Shown here: positions 33,401 to 44,735 of the stretch, one piece after another
How the letters are laid out: the number at the start of each line of letters is the position of its first letter
Position numbering within the stretch: the first letter of the stretch is position 1
NCBI RefSeq assembly: GCF_016808335.1
Contig: NC_053146.1
Location: forward strand, 38,684,470 to 38,748,469
DNA from: Panicum virgatum
Lineage: Eukaryota; Streptophyta; Magnoliopsida; Poales; Poaceae
Length of the DNA: 64,000 nucleotides
Direction of reading: 5' to 3'
Position numbers and translations under genes: made by a program
Notes under the pieces: generated by a model
What the model was told of the DNA's origin: nothing
What the model saw: only the letters and a program-made list of their open reading frames with translations
Database searches by the model: none

Positions 33401-35567
33401 CTATTATCTGCCACCAACTTTTGATGGGCAAGTAGCTCAGCAGAAGGTTCTAGAACAGAATTGTTGTCCTCAAAATCTCCTCTATCATCTAAACCAGCAG
33501 CTAGGTCTCTAAGCAAACAAGATATGTCATCATCCTCATTACATTGCTCGGTTACCTCAACACCATCAAAGTTCCCATGATTCACAGACGAGGTAGGTTC
33601 TCCATGCAAGTTCCATGTTGTGTACCCTTTTAGAAACCCATCACATATTAAGTGCTCACGTACAACACTTGCCACCTTCCAAAATGAGTTGACACACTTT
33701 TGACAAGGGCATAATATCCTGTTTCCTACCGCTGAATTTCTAAATGCAAAAGCTAGAAAACTGTTCACCCCTTGCAAGTATTCCTTGGTGTGCCTACATA
33801 TGATTTTTTATGTCAATTCCCATGTTAACTACACAGCAATTTTAATATTTGTGAAATAACCAGCTTGTACCTAGCATCATTGTTGATCCATGACTTATCC
33901 ATGATGAGATCAATCGGATTTCAGATTATATATTTTCGCATAGAGTGCAACCACAAAACATATCAGAAGCTTAAAACAAGGCAATGACAGTAATGCATTG
34001 GAATCGGAGAAGCACAATCATATCGTTACACAAGCTCCTTCACGCAAATACTTCTTGATAGGAGGTCAGCTGCTCCAAATATTGTAGATGTCGAGATAAT
34101 GTCAATTGCTTTCGGCTACTGGTCTGCTCGTACAAATGTAATATGCATCAGGCATAAATTCAAAAAGGATCCACCATTACATATGGTACCCAAGAATTTT
34201 TGCTTCATATCTGAAATTCTCTTTACCTTGTCCTGCAATATGAACCTGCGGTGAGCCAGCAGTGTCTCCGTAACCAAATCAGTGAAGGAAGCTCCAAGGA
34301 GGTGGCTGTGCGGAGATACAAAGTCAGATAGTCAACTCAAATTAAGCATGCAAGTTGCTGCTGAGCTTTTCAACAAAGAATATGTAAAATTAGAGCACAT
34401 GCAACCGAGTTTAACCAGAAAACTTTTGAAATTAACTGCAGCAAGTCAAATAAGAAATAATTAACTGCCCACTAGATTTTAGTTAATATTCATCCATGTC
34501 ATACTACTAGCTTTATAGACTACTACTAACAGAGCCTAGTGCTTTCCAAATCTTGGATAGAAATACTAAACAAGATTGCTAGCAACTGAGCATATGAAGA
34601 GGGTACTAGTAAGCTCTGTACAAGGACTGAACAAAATTACCAGACTCATGATTGCAAGATCGAAATAGAAACCAGTGCTTGCTGTGATTACCAAATAGAT
34701 CTTGACCTCAACCTGCTAATTTTGTTTACGGACCTCACCTGAACAAAATAGAAGGCAGCGGTAGTGGTGGCTGCCTCTGCTGCGCAGTAGATCGAGGTGG
34801 GTGGGTGCGGGCGCCGGGGTGGGGGCCTGCGGTGCTTGCGTCCGGTGTGGGTGAGGGGGGCGGCGTCGGCGTCTGGTGGGGGCTCCCGCGTCTGGGGGTC
34901 CTACCCGCGGCGCGGTAGCCGGGGGTCTGGGTGGGGCGCGGCACTGGCGTCGGGTCTGGGCATCGGCGTCGGGTGGAGGTGGGGGGCTCGCGGTCGGCGT
35001 CGGATGGGGGTGGGGGACTCGCGGTGGCGCAGCGTAGGGAGCTGGGTGCGGGGCTGCGGGCGCCAGGGGGCTGGGGGTTGCGGGCCGATTTGGAGTGGTT
35101 GAGGCAAATAGAAGGGTCTTGCGCTGATGATTTGGAGGGCTCCAGAGCGCGTGCAGCCAATTTTTGGAGAGCTCAGCATGCGCGCGGAGGAAAATCCATG
35201 GCACGCGGTGGCGAGAATTGAGGAGAACGAGAGGGAGAGGGAGTGGCGGCTAGGTTTTCTCGAGAGAGGGAGCTCAATATTTGCTGACCGGTGGGGCTCA
35301 GGCCAAAATTTGCCCGCGATACTGGGCTGGGTGAGCGTAGGAGGCCCAGTTCACATGTGCCGACGGATGGTTGGATGCAATTGTTAGGATATCCCCACTA
35401 ACAGTTCAATGGAATATCTAAATTTCTATACCAACAGATATGCAGTCGGTACATCGCGCAATACCGACAGACGGTCTGACGCACACTTATACCGACTAAC
35501 GGTTTGATGGGAATCTAGTACTTTTAACGACTGATGTATGATGGCATTGTGGGGCTGTGGTATAGTG
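30453..35567 (-). mobile_element. CACTA (En/Spm) transposon, TSD ATA
   Basis: Ends CACTATACCACAGCCC and GGGGCTGTGGTATAGTG are near-perfect inverted repeats, flanked by ATA on both sides (30450-30452, 35568-35570). Subterminal regions (30480-30690, 35425-35540) hold many ATACCGAC/GTCGGTAT copies, the expected transposase-binding repeats. It carries a degenerate TNP2 gene on the minus strand. The GC-rich block at 34740-35210 is probably the promoter/leader of that gene. Confidence 0.95.
31544..33902 (-). pseudogene. TNP2-like CACTA transposase pseudogene
   Basis: Minus strand. Exon 1 is 33871-33902 (start MDKSWINNDAR); after a short intron, exon 2 starts at 33793 and gives the transposase-associated N-terminal domain (EYLQGVNSFLAFAF, CPCQKC). 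An in-frame TAG at 33154-33156 and a frameshift between about 32880 and 32930 separate it from the transposase core (AFATDGFNPF, PGLGYVSG, CPDCHSYTC, NFDFMHIGKNV) and the downstream region (LLPLVVRKIL, MVHLMVHLP). The reading ends in aberrant sequence at 31544, before the usual C-terminus. The product would have mobilised CACTA elements; it is inactive. Confidence 0.9.
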
Positions 35568-35689
35568 ATATTTGTGTTGTATGTGTGCCAATTGCAAGTT
35601 AATCTGTATGTGTCTATGTGTGCCAAATTGAAATAGCGCCTAGAATTTTTACTAGCGGTTGTTAGATTGGTAGACATAATGCTAATTTT

Positions 35690-35800
35690 TACTGGAGGTT
35701 CATGTTGCAAACCTCAAGTATACATAACAATTGTAATGGAGGTTCGTGTTGCAAACCTCAGATATAGATACCATTTATAATGGAGGTTGAAACGAACCGG
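35690..35800 (+). repeat. Short tandem units TGGAGGTT...AACCTCA
   Basis: Three partial copies of a unit of about 50 bp, each containing GGAGGTT, CATGTTGC or CGTGTTGC, and AAACCTCA. Within a unit GGAGGTT and AACCTC are inverted, so each can fold. Confidence 0.65.
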
Positions 35801-37990
35801 GTTCTCGAAAGAAGAACTTGACTCTCTGTATCGTCGTGTTGGTACCTGGATCAATATCTATCACATACAGAACTCATTTCAATTACATATCACAGACATA
35901 CTTCTAGATAACATAATTACAAGGGTTTATTTTTTACATAATCCAAAGGATTGTAGTACGAGTTTCTAGATACGAACCCCTGGGCTAAAGGAAAAAAAAG
36001 CGGAAAGCGGTAGTTATGCTTCTGGACCATCCTTCCAGAACACTTCTCCTCTACAGGCAAACTTGGGCGTATAACGGAATGTCCTTAACTTCTTTCATCG
36101 CCGTCCAGCTTGATCTTCGAGTCGGATCCTGCATCTACCAAACTATCCCCAAGGATGGGATAGACTCACGTCACCATCCGTGTGCAGCTTTAAGTGGATG
36201 CAAAGATAAGAAAAATAGCCAAGGATAAGGCTGGGGTTTCCTATGTGCTGGTAGCATCACGAATATATCATCCAAACTTCCAGACTCGGGCCATTCCAGC
36301 ACCCCGGACTACTGGTCTACTCACACCTCCAGCTAAGCATAACCCACCAAGGCAGTGCGAGAACTCCTACTCCTCGCACCTCAACTGCTAGCCAAGCAGG
36401 CAAGTGGACTACAAGGAGGTAGAAGATAAGTAGCACAACTCTATGACGTGAAACAAGATCAGAGTTGTACATGAACGAGTGTGCGGCTATACGTATAGTT
36501 TTCACCCTGCAGAGGTTGTACACGTGTACTCACTTGCCCCGAGGACAGCCGGGAGCAACTCCGACTAACTCCAAGGCACCGGTCTACTGTCACGAAACTA
36601 ATGGCTATGGCCACCATCCTGCTTTCGCGGGTCTGGGCGCGTTCTCCCATGAGAGGTCGCCCTAGGATTGTGAAGTCTCTCCCTGTTGTGTCGGGGCTCG
36701 TGAGGACCAGTATCCCTTCATGCCAATACTAGACCTCCCCCTGCACTGGTACTCTATCTGCCTGCAGGCCTGGTGCCACGCATACCTACTAGCTCGGACA
36801 TTCTCCTCCTGCATAAAGGATAAGTGGTGTGCACCTTTGACATAGTTCCTCTCCATGCGGAACTATCTAGTGCCTTAATTGCCGAGGCGAGCATCTTCGT
36901 CACAAATGCGTGTCCGCCGCAACGGTCCGCGGTTGGCACCCATTACAGGTATCTCCCCTCTAACGCCTCCGCCAGTTCTCACTAATCCCGAAGGGAAACA
37001 CTTGTACCCGCCATAGGTACTCGCAGGGCGTGCCCAACACACGCCCCTAGCCCCCAATCAAACAATCGTGTTAAGGTCGCTCGCGCCCGCTAAAAGTCCT
37101 AATCACAACCTCTCATATGTGGATCTCCACTCACGCCAAGACTATCATCACAATGTCCCGCAAATACACATACATGGCAGCAAAGCATCTCAACCATTCA
37201 ACATGGTAGAGTAGGAATGAAAGGAATTCAGGTAAAGATGTAAGCTATGCAGGTTTATCTCATCATAACATAAAGTAAAGCATGGCATATCTAGCTAGCA
37301 ATGCCTAATAGGTATTAGAAATCGTAGATGGGCGTGAACCTGGCAACTCTTCATAGTCTTCCTGAGCTTCTGGGGACTTCGGGTCATTCGGGACATCCTT
37401 TTGGATCTTCTCGTCGTCGGGGAAGTCCTCCTGGGTCTTCTGGGCGTCCGGGTCGAGATCAGTTCCTTCTCGTAGGGGTCTATTCGTAATTATGTATAAA
37501 CATAGGGATCAAAGTGCAAAAGTGCATAAAACTACTCAAATGAGATCCAACTCACAACAATTCCTATTCTAAATAGTAGATCATGATTTTAGAAGAATTA
37601 TGAAACTAGTTTCATATTTTTCAGAGGTCAGGTTGATTTACTATTAATTTTCTAAGTTTACAATTTCTGGAATTAATAAATGATTATTGAATAAGAAAAA
37701 CAAATAGAGGTGACACATGGCAGCCTCTGGTTGCACCACGCATCATGCTGACGTCAGCATGATGTCACCAAGGGGGTCAGATCTACTGACATCGGCAGTG
37801 GCCTCGCTGACATCAGTGTTGACCTGATCAACATTGACCATTGACCGATGAACGGTGGTTGGTGGGATCTACGTGTTAGTGGGTCCCACTGCTCAGTCAC
37901 ACAAGAGAGATTGACAAGTGGGACATGGTTGATGTGCCTCTCTTGCACACTGTTAACTTCCCATTTGCTCTTGCGTGCACCTTGCATTCT
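35785..37990 (-). mobile_element. LTR-like sequence, probably Ty3/gypsy, degraded
   Basis: The composition and phrasing resemble long minus-oriented grass gypsy LTRs such as that at 1-2249: moderate GC stretches, no sustained ORF, and a GC-to-AT transition. I could not find both termini, a target duplication or gag-pol. The borders are approximate and the call is tentative. Confidence 0.35.
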
Positions 37991-40534
37991 AAAAATAAAT
38001 ATATAGAGAAAAACAAAAAATGGAAGCAAAAAAGGGCATATATTTTTTAAAAAATTGTAGAAAAACTATTGATCAAAAATTAAGTACAATTTTATTAAAA
38101 TTAGGAAAAATATTTTGGAAAACAAAATTAGGCAGACAAAATTTTGGTTGCTCACAAAACTTTGAAACAAAAAAAAAGAAAAATGTTCAAAAGAAACTAA
38201 AAATTGGGAAATTTGGAAGAAAAATTACAAAAAATTAGGCAGAAAAAAATTCTAAAGCAAAAGTTGTAAACAAATCTTTAGTAAAGAAAAAATGAGAAAT
38301 TTATCTTAAAAATTTAGGGAAAAACAACTTTTAGAAACAATGATAACCAACATTTGCACAAAAGAATTAAAAAAAGAAAACAACCCAAATGGTGATATAC
38401 ATAACTTTTTTGGTGGAAAAGTTGTATAGGAAACTTTCACTAATTCAGGAAATGTTATGTGAAAAAACTTGGAAGGGAAATAGAAAAGGAAAAATGGACT
38501 GGAGGAAGAGGAGTGGTTGGTTTTGCCGAAAGGATAAAGATTAAGGAGTTGTGGGCCATACGACATGAGTTATGCATGAAACGGCTCTGACGACCGTGAG
38601 GACCAGAACCTCCGGTTGGCTGTAAAATCAGGATCGGACCAATTAATACACTGTAAGGCATGTCCACAAACACCTTAATGATGATGTTTCTCTTTAATTT
38701 AGTTTAGTCTCGAATATATGCAGAGCCGCTTAATTTGGTTATGTTTTTTAGTGCTGAAACTCTATCACTAAAACATTAGCATTGTTTTATTCCTAAAATG
38801 AATTCTAGAAAAAATACGAGGTTCTTATCCACCAGTAATCGAGTACCTTGAATCTTCGACCGACGGCGCACGCTTCAGTCTGAATCTACGGTATTCACCA
38901 GTTATCGAGTTTGCCCTATCTTGTGAGCATTGTTATCTCTTGCTAGATGTGGTAGAATCACAATTATCCTAGCCTCGATTAAGATCGCATCGACTGATAC
39001 CACTTGAATTTATTGTCTTGTTATTCGGATTGCTTTAATTAGCTTTATCTTGCTAAAATAGACGATAGACTATTCAATATTCTGTTGCATCTTAATCTTG
39101 GCTACTTCTCAAGTGCCGTTGAAACCGAGTTCTGCCAAGAATAGATCTATCGGTTGGCGAAGTGCAGATTAACCTCTTGCTGGCAGTATTTCTAGATTGC
39201 AACTCCAGGCGCACGCTTCATCTAGAAAATACTGATGGTAATGTTAGTTGAAGCTTTATTGGATTATGGTTCTATTCATAATGGATCAAGATCTCAATAA
39301 CGCTCCGTTTCCTATCGGCTTGCTAGCCGATAGTTTTCATGCTTTATTGTTATCAATCTTATGGATTTGATTCAGATAGCCGATGAGTTGTTCATGCACA
39401 TCAGGATGCTAAAATCAATTTCATGGCCAAGAACTTATTTATCATACTTTATTTGGCTACATAATCATCGCTACTGGTGCCAGAATCACATCGGCCTGAT
39501 CGGCCGATCGTCTTTGACTTCAAAAGAATCATTTTCACCTTGTTAGTTGAGTGGTCAAACTGTGGCACGCCAGCGCACACGACGCGCACCGATCTGGGTT
39601 TGGTACGATGGAGCAACGTAGATTTCGCCGGCCCTAGTGTATGTGGAGCGCAGAGATCCATCCGGCGGATTTTTGCGTCAACACACTTTGTAACTAATTC
39701 AGTGCCGAACGAGCCACTGGCCTTTCTGAAAAATTCCCCATCACCTCAATCTTGCTTGCCAAAATTATACTTGTGAAATGTTGACGTCAACAGATATATA
39801 ATAAAAAGTATGTATCTAAAAAAGTTAAAATGACGTTTGAAACGAGGGGAGTATTACAATTTGCAGCAGCTCTTCGGACGTGATAAGGACAGATTGGTAG
39901 TAGCGTAGGTTTTGCCATGTCGGCCAGTGGGACAACTTTAGAATGACCGAGAAAAAACACAATATGAAATTGAGAGAAACAATTAGAATGCATGTCAGCT
40001 TGTATATCTTCACTAATTTGCAGGAATTTTAATGTTAGTTGTCCAAGCTCAACTGCTCAACAGTGCATAACATTGTAAAAACCAGTCACTTCAGTATTAC
40101 CTCGCCATTCTGTAAATTTGCATATACCAATATGATCAATTAATTCCAATTCTCCTCCACTTCAGTATTACCAGATAGCATACATCAATACAGGACCGGT
40201 CTAAGTGCGGTTCACGTTCCATGCCATGTGCGTTTTATTTCCCAAAACTAAAGTGGTGGGTCATATCTCATACCTCCGGTCGTCTTGGCAAATTAAACTT
40301 GGGAGAACCATGCTTATACCATACATGTATGGGTTGCCCAGAATGAACGAACCAGGCTTCATCAACATCCGGCAGTTTCACTTATCCTTGCAGTGAGAGT
40401 GTCTGTAACGCTTTCAGCTATTTTTCTGCTCACTCTATTCAGTAGAGCTAGTACCACTCCCGACAGATAAAAAGCTTGAGCAGTTGAGGGGAGTAGAGTG
40501 CAGTGTCAGAGTTTCAGTGCACCGACCAGGGTAG
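37991..40534. other. Repeat-derived intergenic sequence
   Basis: 37990-38500 is strongly A-rich on the plus strand. 38700-39760 contains GCCGAT/ATCGGC-rich phrases (GGCTTGCTAGCCGATAG; GGCCTGATCGGCCGATCG) reminiscent of retrotransposon LTRs, and two copies of GCGCACGCTTCA. No gene, LTR pair or RNA gene could be defined. Confidence 0.4.
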
Positions 40535-40539
40535 CAAAT

Positions 40540-40788
40540 TGTTAAAGCGTGAATGTCAATGAACAAGATTTGGGGACAACCGATGTTTTCATTGATCTCT
40601 TTGGAATATATACAAGTGAACGGTTGCGTCGTACGGACGTCGTACGGACGCGACTGTTCGGGAGAAACGCCAAAGGACATGTCCCTTTGGTGACAAGCCT
40701 AACTGCTAATACAAAACTAACTGCTAAGCCTTTGATGAGATCGATAGTGAATGGGTGCATGTACGCCAACAGGCACCGTTTCACAACA
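40540..40788 (-). repeat. 3' LTR of the non-autonomous retrotransposon
   Basis: 249 bp. Compared with the other LTR it has two small internal duplications (6 bp near 40552, 11 bp GTCGTACGGAC near 40630) and, by eye, six transitions. Confidence 0.93.
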
Positions 40789-40837
40789 CTCCCCCTCGAT
40801 CGAATATTACTTGAGATCAATGAAGTTGAAAGCTTGG

Positions 40838-42845
40838 ATTCCTCGAAAAACCTTGTGGGAAAAATCTGAGGAATATGTATGTATAATATGCCATAAAAAC
40901 TCCTTTAAACCTTGTAGGAAAATAAGGAGAAAATAGCATATATGTGTGATTTAAAATAAATCACTATGTCATTGGTATCCCATTAAAAACCCCAGTGGGG
41001 AAAAAATATTGGAGATACGACATATTGTTAACTCCCTCAAAAACCCTTTGGGAAAAATATGAGGAGCTGTTTAAGTTGATATACCGCAAAAACTCCTATA
41101 AAAACCCAGTGGAAAAAATAGGAGAAAATATGACGGTATATTATTGGTATTGCCTCTTGGATAACTCACATGAAAAACCTTTTCAGGGAAAAATCATGAA
41201 TGAGTTGTGAGGGCAATATGTGTCTTTGATATTTCCCACAAAAACCCCGATGGGGAAAATAGAAAATATGACACATTTTTGTATTGATATTGCCTCATTA
41301 AAAACCTTTTATGAGAAACCTTTGTGAGGAAAACTCATAGAGGGAAAAGAGTACAATATGATGTTTGAACAGGTTATAATCCAGGAAAAGACTCCCCCTG
41401 AACCTTGCAACTCTCGAAGTCATTGAATACCAATTCCATGAAATATGGATGTAGGTATGGACTTAGTGAGCGAATATGCAAAATGATTGCAAGACTACTT
41501 TGGCAAGATGTTTATTTCCCAATATGGAGATAAAACATTTTGAACAATAATTTATGCTCTTATATGACCTGTTTCCATCTTGACAATACAAGCAACCTTA
41601 TCTTTACAGATAATGGTTGGTGATTCTATGGAATCACATTTGATCACTCTATGAAGCCATACATATGTGATACTTCAGAATGATAAGTGGAAGTAACCAT
41701 TGGAGTCAAATTTGATGACTCGTGTGTGTGGAGATTCCACTATAATCAAATCAGTATGTAATATTGGATTCGTGATTACTAATTGAGTACCAATAGGGAG
41801 TATGATAGTAGCACGACCAAAGCTTTTCATCATCCTAAAAATTCAACTGTACTTTAGGTGCTAATGGAGCATCACTATGATGCCAATGATGATTACTCAT
41901 TAGAGTTTATCATACATTTAGACCTGAAGTATTGTAGGAATTTTCTAGAATTCATATGGTAAGTTGCGGTTAATCGCAAAAACACAATAATGAGGATATT
42001 TGGAACAACATAACTTTTATTCTCAAGTGGACATGAAGTCCTAGAGATAAAATTATGGCCAAACATAGTTGGCATTTGGGCAAAATTATTGCCTTGTGTT
42101 GTTCATATCACTTATTGAGAGCTAGCCAGTGCATTGATTTGCATCCTTTGAGATACACATATGTGTGATCTGGATGTGTATGGTGCTTTATTTAAATAAA
42201 ACTCCATATTTAAATTGATCATGAGCAAGTGATGCTCTCTTATGAGGAGCATCAAATATTGGTATCAATCCATAGAGCATTAAGTTTAACCTTACGTCCA
42301 TTGACCATGTTGGATAATGGAAACCATCAAGAGAGATTAAACTTCTTTGACGGTCATTTATCCAACACGAGGCAAACCATCGAACATTTTTAAGTAAAAC
42401 TTAAAATGTTGAGGTGTGTTGTAATGAGATGCAAAATAAAGACAAGATAAATCTTGTATTAATGATGGTGTATCTTATTTACATAACAATATAATGGAGG
42501 TAGTCACCATGAAGGTGTAGACCTCAAATTGGGCATAATCTGTGTTAACAGTAGATGCCAAATTGTTAATGTAAATTGTATGAACACGTCTAAAGGTAGT
42601 CATCAATTAATGATGTAGACCTTGTTTAATTCGCAAACGTATTGGGTACGCACGTTGAGGATAGTCACTAAGTATTGCTTAGTGTAGATCCCGCAGTAGC
42701 AACTATGGTGCTAGAGTGGCCAATACCGATGCAGAATTAATGGTAGTCATCTTTTATAAAAAGATGTAGACCAAATGTTCTAAGTGGTGATGTTGGGTAC
42801 GCACGTTGAGGATAGTCACTAAATATTGTTTAGTGTAGATCCTGC
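40838..42845 (-). repeat. Array of nested hairpins in the retrotransposon 3' region
   Basis: Consecutive self-complementary units seen directly. First set: 40838-40874 (ATTCCTC/GAGGAAT), 40886-40941 (ATATGC, CTCCTT, CCT nested), 40946-40964 (GTGATTT/AAATCAC), 40966-41023 (ATGTC, GTATC, CCCC nested), 41031-41066, 41079-41141 (ATATACCG, CTCCTAT nested), 41149-41217, 41218-41276 (ATGTGTC/GACACAT, CCCC/GGGG), 41287-41359, 41417-41464. Most share a core AAAAACC(C)-NNN-(G)GGAAAAA. Second set at 42497-42843 has two stems round an AGT/TAG internal loop. Other hairpins lie between (for example 8-bp TGATGCTC/GAGCATCA near 42235-42255). No ORF spans the region. Function unknown; RNA structure in the element's genomic transcript is the simplest reading. 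Confidence 0.85.
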
Positions 42846-43074
42846 AGTAGCAACTATGGTGCTACCTTATGGCGTGGCCAACAAAATGATTTTAGAACAT
42901 GCGTGTTATACAATTATTTTTGTGAAGATACACATAAAATGTTGCATTCATTATTTAAGTGCCTAGAGGTTTTAATTAAAGCATAATTGGGCTTAAAATA
43001 TAGAGTGATTGCAAAATAATAAATAGATTGCAAAATCATGGTCGTTAGAAGAGGTCGTTATTTGTGATGATATT

Positions 43075-43295
43075 TGTTTATTGGATTTGCCATATATTGA
43101 GACAAATACTTTGAACAATACCATAATAAAAATATTATATGTTTATTGGGTTTGCTAATTTGAACAAACTCTTTGAATATATAATAAAACACATGTTTAT
43201 TGGATTTGTTAATTTGAACAAACACTTTGAACATTTAATGCTAATAGTATCATTTTGTTGGGTTTGCCAATTTGGACAAACACTTTGAACGATAC
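43075..43295 (-). repeat. Tandem repeats, unit about 60 bp
   Basis: Four degenerate units, each with GTTTATTGGATTTG (or a close variant) followed by an AATTTGAACAAAC-like block and CTTTGAAC. Located in the middle of the retrotransposon. Confidence 0.75.
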
Positions 43296-43639
43296 TAAAA
43301 AGAAATCCAGAAAAATAGGATCTGGAATGTATGAGTTTACTATGGTAAATTCATATATAGAAATACATATTATGATGTAATTTTTTGATGACCCAAGTCT
43401 CAAAAATATTATTTACTAAGGTAAATAATACGCATCATGGTATTTTATGCAAAGAACTGGATGAAATAACAGTGCAAAAGTTATTTGCTTTCCAGCGTCT
43501 GTAATATGGTTTACGGGGGAAAAGAAATCCAAGGCTAAACCATAAAACAGAATGCATAATTAATTTGTGTATATATTGTTACATGATTCGCAGAAAACAT
43601 AAGGGTCTTAATGCAAATCTGTACAATCTTATCCTTCCC

Positions 43640-44498
43640 TGGTTCCCGTTCCCCCACGGACGTAGTTCACGGGAAAGAAAAACGACGCTCGGTCTTTCGA
43701 CCGTGAGCCGTGAGCGCCATCGCTGCCGCAGGCGGGCTGCCTCCGGGCTCCAGGCGCGGGCGCGAGCCAGCCGGCAGCCAGCCTCTGAGGGCGCGAGGCT
43801 GCCTCCGGCAACATGCGCGTGCCAGCCGGCCACCCGCCGCTAGGAGAGCGAGGCCGCCGGGGCTGTCTCCGACCGGCCATGGGCTTTGGGTCCCGGGAGC
43901 GGGCGTAGCCGCTGGCCGCCCAGCCATGGGCACGGGGCACGAGCCTCTGCCTAGCCAGACCGCCCCACCACGGCGAGGCCGCAGGCCATGCCGCGGTTCC
44001 GGGGCATGAGGCCGCCAGACGCCTCGTCGCGGGCGTGGCCGCCAGGGCTGACTGGGAGCCGCTGCGTGGCTGTGCTTGCGCCGCGCGGGGCGCAGTCATC
44101 CGCAGTGCGTGGCTGCTGACCGCGGCGCGGATTGGGCCTGGGCCTGGCCGAACGAGGGCCGCCGCGGGGGCTCGCCAAGCATGGTGCCGGTGAGCGCGAT
44201 GGAGTTGGGGAAGATTTCAGATTGACGATGAGGAAGGTACGAATCACGGCAGTTACCTTAATCCAGTATTCCTTCTCGTAATCGTCGTATCTTGGAGAAG
44301 TGCTAGAGCATGGCTGTATCGCCGGATTGTCGAAGGCCAGAGCAGCGGTTGTCAGCCGCGCCATCGTCATGAACGAGGCAGAGGAGGCGGGGCGACGAGT
44401 TCCGGCGACAGTGCGACTTCGATCCCCTTCTGGATTCCTCTCGAGAGCGCAGAACTGAGAGTAGTGCGTTCTCCTCTCGTAGAGTCGTGCTGATAACG
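43640..44498 (-). other. GC-rich 5' leader region of the retrotransposon
   Basis: Immediately follows the 5'LTR on the minus strand. ORFs are present on both strands (longest minus 43951-44532, overlapping the LTR) but are rich in Pro, Arg and Ser and contain no gag zinc knuckle or other domain. Probably a non-coding leader or captured GC-rich host sequence. Confidence 0.5.
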
Positions 44499-44730
44499 TG
44501 TTAAAGCGTGAATGAACAAGATTCGGGAACAACCGATGTTTTCATTGATCTCTTTGGAATATATACAAGTGAACGGTTGCGTCGTACGGACGCGACTGTT
44601 CGGGAGAAATGCCAAAGGACATGTCCCTTTGGTGACAAGCCTAACTGCTAATACAAAACTAACTGCTAAGTCTTTGATGAGATCGATAGTGAATGGGTAC
44701 ATGTACGTCAACAGGCACCGTTTCACAACA
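44499..44730 (-). repeat. 5' LTR of the non-autonomous retrotransposon
   Basis: 232 bp, minus orientation, TG...CA ends. Paired with 40540-40788. Confidence 0.93.
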
Positions 44731-44735
44731 CAAAT

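Larger units (their letters stand above)
40540..44730 (-). mobile_element. Complete LTR retrotransposon lacking gag-pol, TSD CAAAT
   Basis: Two LTRs (TGTTAAAGCG...TTCACAACA on the plus strand) lie at 40540-40788 and 44499-44730, flanked by CAAAT at 40535-40539 and 44731-44735. A polypurine tract (GAGGGGGAG on the minus strand) adjoins the left LTR and a primer-site-like sequence (GTTATCAGCACGAC on the minus strand) adjoins the right LTR. The element is therefore oriented minus, with the 5'LTR on the right. The 3.7-kb interior has no gag, protease, reverse transcriptase or integrase. It is a non-autonomous element dependent on a relative. The 3' half carries the hairpin array described separately. 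Confidence 0.95.

Noticed and set aside
31070..35210. Plus-strand ORFs within the CACTA element
   Set aside because: Antisense to the TNP2 gene or within its GC-rich leader; no independent motifs.
40838..42845. Possible CRISPR-like repeat array
   Set aside because: The units are self-complementary hairpins with different stems, not identical repeats separated by unique spacers, and the host is a plant.
43951..44532. 193-codon minus-strand ORF as a gag gene
   Set aside because: It overlaps the LTR, has no zinc knuckle or capsid-like features and is GC-biased; treated as leader sequence.
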